Notes under the pieces: model-generated | Databases searched by the model: none | Seen by the model: only the letters and a program-made list of their open reading frames with translations | What the model was told of the DNA's origin: nothing | Shown here: positions 1-5,925 of the stretch, piece after piece | Position numbering within the stretch: position 1 is the first letter of the stretch | Layout of the letters: each line of letters starts with the position of its first letter | From: Alistipes sp. | GTDB taxonomy: Bacteria > Bacteroidota > Bacteroidia > Bacteroidales > Rikenellaceae | Length of the DNA stretch: 43,953 nucleotides | NCBI GenBank assembly: GCA_017505725.1 | Contig: JAFVOR010000016.1 | Coordinates: 1 to 43,953, forward strand | Reading direction: 5' to 3' | Translations under genes and position numbers: made by a program

Positions 1-126
1 AAGGCTCAACACATTACCCTCGTCGTCGAACTCCGCAACTCCAAAACGCTCTGGATCGGCAACCCAATGACCGAAGATTGTCGCCTTACTATCGCGCTCT
101 GCCGTTGCAACCGCCTCGGCAAGCAT
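1..126 (-). pseudogene. rmlA: rmlA remnant (glucose-1-phosphate thymidylyltransferase, 5'-truncated)
   Basis: Reading the minus strand from position 126 towards 1 gives 42 uninterrupted codons beginning [20 protein letters not shown] and continuing through [19 protein letters not shown] to the window edge. This matches the middle of RmlA/RfbA (roughly residues 112-155), where the family has a block of the form ATVFGYWV-DPERYGV-EFD. RmlA makes dTDP-glucose from glucose-1-phosphate and dTTP, the first step to dTDP-rhamnose. The N-terminal half, with the GGxGTRL nucleotide-binding motif, would have to lie at about 127-460. That stretch is AT-rich repeat followed by dnaN, and the frame meets a stop at 154-156. 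The piece therefore lacks the catalytic N-terminus and is called a remnant. The C-terminal part lies outside the window. Homology is clear by eye; the status of the rest of the gene is not visible. Confidence 0.8.
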
Positions 127-141
127 TAACGCCCTTAAAAG

Positions 142-177
142 AATTTTTAATTTTTAATTCTTAATTTTTAATTTTAT
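142..177. repeat. AT-rich (T)TTAATT repeat block
   Basis: Repeated units of the form TTTTTAATT and TTCTTAATT. The same family, in the opposite orientation, flanks the KilA-N island (36373-36404 and 37571-37648). Here it abuts the point where rmlA homology ends. Confidence 0.65.
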
Positions 178-180
178 CAC

Positions 181-230
181 CCTTACTAGCCCTTACTGGC
201 CTTTACTGGCCGTTACTGGCCCTTAATAAG
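181..230. repeat. Five tandem 10-bp units (CCTTACTGGC type)
   Basis: The stretch is five consecutive decamers: CCTTACTAGC, CCTTACTGGC, CTTTACTGGC, CGTTACTGGC and CCTTAATAAG. The reverse complement of the unit (AAGGGCCAGT) matches the decamer array at 8161-8220, so both belong to one family. Confidence 0.75.
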
Positions 231-235
231 AAAAA

Positions 236-444
236 GAAAACATAACAAATATAGTACAAACATAAAAAGTAACAGAAATCTTAATGGAACGAGGCTATGC
301 CGAGTGACAAGTCCCCCTTTGCCAAAGGGGGATTTAGGGGGAATGTCAAGGTGAGAATAATTTCATAATTCCTTCCATTAAGGATTTAGCTGAAAAGTAG
401 CGAAAACATAACAAATAAAGTATAAACATAAAAAGTAAAGAAAA
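236..444. repeat. ~43-bp direct repeat flanking a C5/G5 hairpin element
   Basis: Copy 1 (236-279) and copy 2 (402-444) both read GAAAACATAACAAAT, then TAGTA(C) or AAGTA(T), then AAACATAAAAAGTAA. They differ at two positions and one indel. The second copy is the immediate 5' region of dnaN. Between them lies the 306-347 element. Confidence 0.75.
306..347. repeat. C5/G5 hairpin element, copy A
   Basis: The element starts GACAAGT, ends GGAATGTC, and has the core CCCCCTTTG-CCAAAGGGGG followed by ATTTAGGGGG. The CCCCCTTTG/CAAAGGGGG arms form a strong hairpin, and a third G-run could compete for the C-run. The outer TGACA (305-309) and TGTCA (344-348) are also inverted. A near-identical copy lies at 23923-23964. 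Confidence 0.75.
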
Positions 445-446
445 TT

Positions 447-1571
447 ATGAAGTTCACAGTATCAAGCTCAGCCTTGTTGTCCCTTTTGGCGACAACGGGC
501 AAGGTTATCAACAGCAAGAACACATTGCCTATCCTCGACTACTTCTTGATGGAGCTCAAGGGCAACGAGTTGAAGGTTACAACCTCTGACCTCGAGACTT
601 CGCTCGTAGGCAAGATTCAGGTCGAGAATGTCGAGAAGGAGGGTACAGTAGCTGCTCCTGCCAAGCTTATGCTCGACGTGTTGAAGGAGTGCTCGGAGAT
701 GCCTCTCACACTCGAGGTCAACGAGAGCAACTGGGAGATCAATATCGCCTGGAATAGCGGTCACTCCTCTGTGCCGGGTGCCAACCCTGTAAGCTATCCG
801 CAGACTCACGAGCTTTCGGCCGAGAAGACCGAGGTGTTGCTCGATGTCGACATCCTGGTCAACGGCATCAACAAGACCATCTTCGCTACCGCTGACGATG
901 AGTTGCGTCCGGTGATGAATGGTGTCTACTTCAACCTTGCCGAGAACGAGCTCACCTGCGTGGCTACCGATGCTCACAAGCTCGTTAAGCACACTGTGGA
1001 GTGCGCTTGCGGTGTCAAGGCTGCCTTCATCCTTCCGAAGAAGCCTGCAAACCTCCTGAAGAACCTCCTCCTGAAGGAGGATGGCGAGGTGAAGATGACC
1101 TTCGACCAGAAGAATGTGGTATTCGAGCTCTCGTCGAGCACCTTGGTGTGCCGCCTTATCGAGGGTGCATACCCTAACTACAATGTGGTTATTCCGCAGG
1201 CCAACCCTAACAAGTTGCTTGTTGACCGTGTAGGCTTGCTCAACGCCATCAAGCGTGTGGCAGTATGTTCGAACCCTACCACCAACCTCATCCGTCTCAA
1301 GATCAGCAACAACACTATCGTGCTTGCTGCGCAGGATATCAACTTCTCGATCTCGTCTAACGAGACCTTGTCGTGCAGCTACGAGGGCGCACCTATTGAG
1401 ATTGGCTTCAAGTCGACATTCCTGGTGGAGATTCTCTCGAATATCGAGACTCCGACCATCCTCGTCGAGTTGGCTGATTCTACCCGTGCAGGTGTCTACA
1501 AGCCTGTCTACGATGATGTGCAGTCGTCGTCAACGCTTATGTTGTTGATGCCAATGATGATTAACAACTAA
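447..1571 (+). CDS. dnaN: DNA polymerase III subunit beta (sliding clamp)
   Basis: 374 aa, the normal length of the beta clamp. The protein opens MKFTVSSSALLSLLATTGKV and carries the family signature NTLPILDYFLMEL. It shows the three repeated clamp domains and ends in a short form of the usual M(P/R)L-type tail (LLMPMMINN). The dimeric ring encircles DNA and tethers polymerase III (dnaE is also in this window) and other replication and repair proteins. The start is the only reasonable one: the preceding sequence is the AT-rich duplicated block. It is the first gene of a close-packed run with the exonuclease gene 5 bases downstream. The duplication of its upstream region (236-279 and 402-444) may mean its original promoter was displaced. 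Confidence 0.97.
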   Translation: MKFTVSSSALLSLLATTGKVINSKNTLPILDYFLMELKGNELKVTTSDLETSLVGKIQVENVEKEGTVAAPAKLMLDVLKECSEMPLTLEVNESNWEINIAWNSGHSSVPGANPVSYPQTHELSAEKTEVLLDVDILVNGINKTIFATADDELRPVMNGVYFNLAENELTCVATDAHKLVKHTVECACGVKAAFILPKKPANLLKNLLLKEDGEVKMTFDQKNVVFELSSSTLVCRLIEGAYPNYNVVIPQANPNKLLVDRVGLLNAIKRVAVCSNPTTNLIRLKISNNTIVLAAQDINFSISSNETLSCSYEGAPIEIGFKSTFLVEILSNIETPTILVELADSTRAGVYKPVYDDVQSSSTLMLLMPMMINN

Positions 1572-1576
1572 GCAAG

Positions 1577-2341
1577 ATGAAGCTGAACCTGAAGCGCCCG
1601 ATGGTCTTCTTCGATCTGGAGACCACGGGCACCAGTATCACGTCGGACCGCATTGTCGAGATCTCGATGGTGAAGGTTATGCCCAATGGCGAGGAGATTG
1701 TCAAGACCCGTCGTATCAACCCCGAGATGCCCATCCCTGCCGAGGCGACTGCAGTGCACCACATCACCGATGAGGATGTCCGCAACGAGCCTACATTCAA
1801 GCAGCTTGCCAAGTCGCTCCGCGAGTTCATTCAGGGCTGCGACTTCTGCGGTTTCAACTCCAACCGCTTCGATTTGCCTTTGCTGGCCGAGGAGTTTTTG
1901 CGTGCAGGTGTCGATGTCGACCTCTTCAAAAAGGCGAAGTATATCGATGTGCAGAACATCTTCCACAAGAAGGAGGAGCGCACCCTGGTGGCAGCCTACC
2001 GCTTCTATTGTGGCAAGGAGCTCGAGGCAGCACACAGTGCCGCAGCCGACACGATGGCAACCTACGAGGTGCTCTGTTCGCAGTTGGACAGGTACAACGA
2101 CTTGGAGAACAGCGTCGAGTCACTCTCGGAATTCTCTTCGCGAGGCAAGACAGCCGACTTCGCCGGTCGCATAGGCTACAACGACAAGGGCGAGGAGGTA
2201 TTCAACTTTGGCAAGTATCGCGATCAGTCGGTCGAGGCCGTCTTCCGCAAGGAGCCGAGCTACTACGATTGGATTATGAATGGCGACTTCCCTGCCTACA
2301 CCAAGAAGATATTTACCGAGATCAAGCTGAGAATGAGATAG
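1577..2341 (+). CDS. DEDDh-family 3'-5' exonuclease with C-terminal DUF3820-like segment
   Basis: 254 aa. The N-terminal domain has Exo I FFDLETTGTS (catalytic Asp and Glu near residues 12 and 14), an H-H-IT-DEDV block, Exo II GFNSNRFDLPLL, and Exo III AAHSAAADTMATYEVL with the His and Asp of the DEDDh group. It resembles DnaQ/epsilon proofreading nucleases. After about residue 195 there is a second block, FNFGKYRDQSVEAVFRKEPS plus YYDWIMNGDFP, which resembles the small DUF3820 domain seen fused to such exonucleases in Bacteroidetes. The gene directly follows dnaN, which suggests a replication or proofreading role (inference). It could be called DnaQ-like, but whether it is the polymerase III proofreading subunit is not shown by sequence. 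Confidence 0.88.
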   Translation: MKLNLKRPMVFFDLETTGTSITSDRIVEISMVKVMPNGEEIVKTRRINPEMPIPAEATAVHHITDEDVRNEPTFKQLAKSLREFIQGCDFCGFNSNRFDLPLLAEEFLRAGVDVDLFKKAKYIDVQNIFHKKEERTLVAAYRFYCGKELEAAHSAAADTMATYEVLCSQLDRYNDLENSVESLSEFSSRGKTADFAGRIGYNDKGEEVFNFGKYRDQSVEAVFRKEPSYYDWIMNGDFPAYTKKIFTEIKLRMR

Positions 2342-2378
2342 TTTAACCAAACTAAGCGGCACGCAAGCAAACATTTAG

Positions 2379-4076
2379 ATGAAGAAGAGCACAATAGTTA
2401 TAGCCCTACTCTTTGCCCTCCTTGTAGGGGTTGGTATGGCTTCGGCACAGGAGATTGTGGTGGTCAATGGCGTAAAGTATCGTGTTCACGATGTGGTCAA
2501 GGGTGAGACCTTATACTCGCTCTCGCGTCAATATGGAGTTACGGTAGACGAGATTATCGCCGCCAACGAGTCACTTGCCAATGGCCTCAAGGCCGATACC
2601 CGCATCCGCATTCCTCTCAAGGGTGAGACGCAAGCGGGCGAGGTGGCAGTAGCACCCTCTGCGCCCGCACCTGCACCTGCACCTCAGACAGCCGAGCAGA
2701 GCACCGTTGCCAAATCCGACAAATCGGCAAAGGGCAACAAGGTGCGCCGACGCTCACCATTGGCAGATATGATCGAGGGCGTTATTGCTGCGGGTAAGGC
2801 TACCGCCAACAGGCGAAACGAGAGCACGCGCGTTACTGAGGAGCAACCAACCGCCTCCGAGGTAACACCCCTCGAGAGCAGCAAGGTGGCAACCGAAACG
2901 CCATATAGCGAGGTTGCAAACGCAGTGCCTATTGCACCAACCGAGCAAGGCGTGTTCCGTCGTTTGGGCCGCTACGATGTGGCCGAGGTTGCGCTGTTGC
3001 TCCCTCTCGGCTCAACGGAGAGACCTGCAACCAACTACATCGACTTCTATCGAGGCTTCCTCATTGGACTGGATAGCGTGCGTATGGCGGGCTATTCGGT
3101 CAATCTCGCCCTTCACAACACTGCTCACGACTACCATCGTGTCGAGTCGCTCCTCACCGAGGGCGCACTCTCGGATGTCGACCTTGTGGTGGGCCCTGTC
3201 TACGAGGATGAGCTCATACCTGTCGCCACAGCAATGCAGGAGCGAGGTGTTCCCGTTGTTTCACCTCTGGCCGACTTGAAACACACCTCAAGTGGTTGTG
3301 TATTCCAGATGTCGCCTTCGCAGCAGAGCAAGTACGACAAGGTGCAGAACCTCTTCGATGGCTCGCACCGAGTGCTTATTGTCTCGGCCGAGCAGATTGA
3401 CACAAAGTTCGATGCCGAGGTGCGCGGACTGCTCAAATCGGGCTTGGAGGTTGTCGAACACAAGTACATCTACGAACACCCATCCATCATCGAGAAGCGA
3501 GAGAAGGAGCGCGAGAAGATGCGCGAGCGAGGCCTTCAGGTTGATGATACCCCTTCGCCAAGCGACCTCTCGCCATTTATGCGAGGTGTAAAACCTACGG
3601 TGGTGCTTGTCACAGCTGCCAACGAGATTGATGTCGACCGCATCCTTGCCGCCATCGCTGCCGCAAGTCGTTCGCTCTCGGCCCGCTCGTTGCCTACCGT
3701 ACCTTTTGTGGTGCTGGGCAACAACCGCTGGAGTCGCTACACCAATATCGACCGCTCGACACTCTTCACCACCAATGTCATTATGTTGTCGACCTACCAC
3801 GCTCGTCGCACCGAGTCGCTGGTCAAGCAGTTCGACACACGCTTTGTGCAGGAGTTTGGTGCTGTGCCATCACGCTACGCCTATCGTGGCTACGATGCTG
3901 CGGTGTTGTTTGTGCGTGGACTCTTCGAGAGTATGGATACCGCTATGGAGGGCATCCGTCAGCAACCACTGCTCACCCCATATCGCTTCGAACGGTCGAG
4001 CGAGGGTGGCGTGAGAGTCAATAACGAGTGGGTTAAGGTTATGTATCACAGCAACTTCACCATCACCAACGAGTAA
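2379..4076 (+). CDS. LysM-domain periplasmic protein with type-1 periplasmic-binding-protein domain
   Basis: 565 aa. A cleavable signal peptide ends at about residue 24 (GVGMASA-Q). A LysM peptidoglycan-binding domain follows at about 34-80 (KGETLYSLSRQYGVTVDEII, then a final IRIPL). A Pro/Ala-rich linker (APSAPAPAPAP) and a basic low-complexity stretch lead to a large domain from about residue 205 (VALLLPLGS). That domain resembles the leucine/amino-acid-binding periplasmic fold of the LpoA/ABC-substrate-binding type, with VDLVVGPVYEDELIPVA and PVVSPLAD. By analogy to LpoA-like proteins it may attach to the cell wall and sense or scaffold peptidoglycan synthesis rather than feed a transporter: no permease genes are nearby. 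The gene lies 2 bases upstream of rex. Confidence 0.8.
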   Translation: MKKSTIVIALLFALLVGVGMASAQEIVVVNGVKYRVHDVVKGETLYSLSRQYGVTVDEIIAANESLANGLKADTRIRIPLKGETQAGEVAVAPSAPAPAPAPQTAEQSTVAKSDKSAKGNKVRRRSPLADMIEGVIAAGKATANRRNESTRVTEEQPTASEVTPLESSKVATETPYSEVANAVPIAPTEQGVFRRLGRYDVAEVALLLPLGSTERPATNYIDFYRGFLIGLDSVRMAGYSVNLALHNTAHDYHRVESLLTEGALSDVDLVVGPVYEDELIPVATAMQERGVPVVSPLADLKHTSSGCVFQMSPSQQSKYDKVQNLFDGSHRVLIVSAEQIDTKFDAEVRGLLKSGLEVVEHKYIYEHPSIIEKREKEREKMRERGLQVDDTPSPSDLSPFMRGVKPTVVLVTAANEIDVDRILAAIAAASRSLSARSLPTVPFVVLGNNRWSRYTNIDRSTLFTTNVIMLSTYHARRTESLVKQFDTRFVQEFGAVPSRYAYRGYDAAVLFVRGLFESMDTAMEGIRQQPLLTPYRFERSSEGGVRVNNEWVKVMYHSNFTITNE

Positions 4077-4078
4077 CT

Positions 4079-4732
4079 ATGGCAGCATTCACTACACCAA
4101 TACCCGAGAAGACTATCGAGCGACTGAGCGAGTATCGTCGCACCCTCATAGCGTGCCATCGTCGTGGCATTACCCACGTCTTTTCGCACATCTTGGCGGG
4201 CATTCACGGTATCACTGCAGTGCAGGTGCGTCGCGATCTGATGCTTATCGGCTTCTCGAGCGACACGAAGAAGGGCTACGATGTGAAGGTACTTATCGAC
4301 TTCATCGACTCGATACTCTACAGCGAGAACACTATGAAGGTGGCGGTGATGGGTATGGGCCACCTCGGTCAGGCCATCACCAAGTACTTCAACTCCAAGC
4401 AGCTCAATATCCGCATCACCACAGCCTTCGATGTCGACGAGGCGAAGGTGGGGCAGACCATTATGGATATCCCCTGCTACCACATCAACGACTTCGAAGA
4501 GGTGGTTGAGGAGAACGACATCAGCATCGTCATCATCTCGTTGCCATCGTCGTTGGCTTCACAGTACACGGTGCCAATCATCAATGCGGGTATCAAGGGT
4601 GTGCTCAACTTTACTTCGGCTCCGCTCAACTTCCCACAGGGCATTGTGGTCGAGAACTACGATATCACAACCATCCTCGAGAAGGTCGCCTACTTTGTGA
4701 AGGCAGCCGAGGAGAACAACAATAACCAATAG
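4079..4732 (+). CDS. rex: Redox-sensing transcriptional repressor Rex
   Basis: 217 aa, normal for Rex. The N-terminal winged helix includes ITAVQVRRDLMLIGFS, matching the family's recognition helix (VSSAQVRKDL). The Rossmann part has VAVMGMGHLGQAI (GxGxxG), followed by FDVDEAKVGQ and the conserved GVLNFTSAPL block. Rex dimers bind operator DNA when the NADH/NAD+ ratio is low and let go when NADH rises, usually controlling fermentation and respiratory genes. Rnf and nadE are in the same window, but no convincing Rex operator (TTGTGAA-N6-TTCACAA type) was found by eye. It is packed between the LysM gene and the ribF-like gene (2-base gaps), so it is probably co-transcribed. Confidence 0.93.
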   Translation: MAAFTTPIPEKTIERLSEYRRTLIACHRRGITHVFSHILAGIHGITAVQVRRDLMLIGFSSDTKKGYDVKVLIDFIDSILYSENTMKVAVMGMGHLGQAITKYFNSKQLNIRITTAFDVDEAKVGQTIMDIPCYHINDFEEVVEENDISIVIISLPSSLASQYTVPIINAGIKGVLNFTSAPLNFPQGIVVENYDITTILEKVAYFVKAAEENNNNQ

Positions 4733-4734
4733 CT

Positions 4735-5463
4735 ATGAAGGTAATCTGGGGCTTCGACAATCCCCCTGCACTGCACAATGCAGTGGCGACGGTGGGCTCC
4801 TACGACGGAGTGCATAGCGGTCACCGCATACTGCTCGACGAGGTTGTTCGTCGCGCCCGAGAGTGCAATGGCGAGAGCGTAGTCCTCACCTTCGAGCCCC
4901 ATCCGCGTATCACACTCGGCAATGACGAGGGGTTGCGCCTACTCTCCACCTTCGACGAAAAGTGCGCTCTGCTTGAGGCTACAGGCATCGACTATGTGGT
5001 GGTCATCCCCTTCGACAGGGCATTCAGCCGCCTTTCACGCGAGGAGTTTATAGACAATTATATAGTTGGCTCACTCCACATCAAGCAACTTGTAATTGGC
5101 TATAATCACCACTTCGGACACAATAAGCAGGGTAGCCACTCCTTCCTTGTCGAACACGGAGGGCTGGAGGTTGTCGAGGTCGAGCAATACTCAGCCGGTG
5201 GCAACAAGATCTCCTCTACCACCATCCGTCAAGCCCTCTCGCAGGGCAATGTCGCACTCGCTACCGAGATGCTTGGTCACCCCTATATTATAATAGGTAA
5301 GGCGGACGATGAGGGTAGAGTCGCCGTTGACCGCTACAAACTACTCCCTGCGGATGGCATCTACCCCTGCACCATCTGCGGCAAAGCTTCGCGGTGCGAG
5401 GTGCGTGGAGGCGAACTATTCCAACAAGAGTACTATTCACAAGAGATAGAGATACGACTATGA
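4735..5463 (+). CDS. ribF: RibF-like FAD synthetase (FMN adenylyltransferase domain; flavokinase part degenerate)
   Basis: 242 aa, shorter than the ~300-310 aa of bifunctional RibF. The nucleotidyltransferase domain is complete: VGSYDGVHSGH (about 20-30; family GxFDGVHxGH), the TFEPHPR block, GYNHHFGHN, and SSTTIRQAL (161-169; family ISSTxIR). After GHPYIIIGKA only about 55 residues remain. The LPADGIYPC block of the kinase barrel is recognisable, but the GFPTAN motif (kinase metal/ATP site), the NIGxxPTF block and the catalytic Glu region are absent. The likely activity is FMN to FAD, with riboflavin kinase activity doubtful. The stop overlaps the thioesterase start (ATGA at 5460-5463), so translation is coupled. 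Confidence 0.85.
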   Translation: MKVIWGFDNPPALHNAVATVGSYDGVHSGHRILLDEVVRRARECNGESVVLTFEPHPRITLGNDEGLRLLSTFDEKCALLEATGIDYVVVIPFDRAFSRLSREEFIDNYIVGSLHIKQLVIGYNHHFGHNKQGSHSFLVEHGGLEVVEVEQYSAGGNKISSTTIRQALSQGNVALATEMLGHPYIIIGKADDEGRVAVDRYKLLPADGIYPCTICGKASRCEVRGGELFQQEYYSQEIEIRL

Positions 5464-5870
5464 TAACATACGATGCAAAGATTCGTGTGAACTACAAAGA
5501 TACCGACCAGATGGGTATTGTTCACCACTCAAACTATATTGTCTACTACGAAATGGCGCGTATTGAGGCTCTGCGTGCGTGGGGTATGCCCTACTCCGAG
5601 ATGGAGAAGAACGGCATCATCTCGCCCATCCTCGAGATAGGCTCCAAGTATATCTTTCCCGCCTATTTCGACGAGGTTTTGACCGTGCGTGTCATTATCG
5701 ATGAGATTCCGATGGTGCGCTTTAAGGTGCGCTACGAACTCTACAACGAGGAGGGCCGACTCATCAATACGGGCCACACCTGGCTCGGCTTCCTCGATGC
5801 CACAACTCGCCGCCCTTGCCGTGCACCGCAATACTTTGTTGACCGCCTCAAGGAGCTCGAAACAGAGTAA
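5460..5870 (+). CDS. Acyl-CoA thioesterase, 4-hydroxybenzoyl-CoA thioesterase (YbgC/FadM) family
   Basis: 136 aa. The hotdog-fold signature RVNYKDTDQMGIVHHSNYIV contains the conserved Asp of the YbgC family, followed by YYEMARIEALRAWG. The ATG at 5460 is preferred because it overlaps the TGA of the upstream gene as ATGA and the protein then starts MITYDAKIRV, the usual YbgC start. An upstream in-frame start at 5394 would run back through ribF. These enzymes hydrolyse short or acyl-carrier-bound thioesters in the cytoplasm; the natural substrate is not visible. It is the last gene of the run from dnaN and is followed by a hairpin terminator shared with the convergent htpG. Confidence 0.9.
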   Translation: MITYDAKIRVNYKDTDQMGIVHHSNYIVYYEMARIEALRAWGMPYSEMEKNGIISPILEIGSKYIFPAYFDEVLTVRVIIDEIPMVRFKVRYELYNEEGRLINTGHTWLGFLDATTRRPCRAPQYFVDRLKELETE

Positions 5871-5892
5871 TAGTTACACTAAGCGAATAAAT

Positions 5893-5917
5893 AAGGCGGT
5901 GCTTTTGACACCGCCTT
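5893..5917. terminator. Bidirectional hairpin terminator between the thioesterase gene and htpG
   Basis: A perfect 9-bp stem AAGGCGGTG/CACCGCCTT with a 7-base loop lies in the 55-bp gap between two convergent genes. T-runs are weak on either strand, so termination strength is uncertain. Confidence 0.7.
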
Positions 5918-5925
5918 TACCATTG

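Larger units (their letters stand above)
127..446. repeat. Repeat-filled intergenic region upstream of dnaN
   Basis: No gene is seen here beyond the rmlA remnant. In order it holds an AT-rich block of TTTTTAATT/TTCTTAATT units (142-177), a tandem 10-bp repeat (181-230), the first copy of a ~43-bp direct repeat (236-279), a C5/G5 hairpin element (306-347) and the second copy of the direct repeat (402-444), which ends just before the dnaN start. An inverted pair, TTAATGGAA (281-289) and TTCCATTAA (373-381), brackets the hairpin element. No TAnnTTTG promoter was found. Confidence 0.7.
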
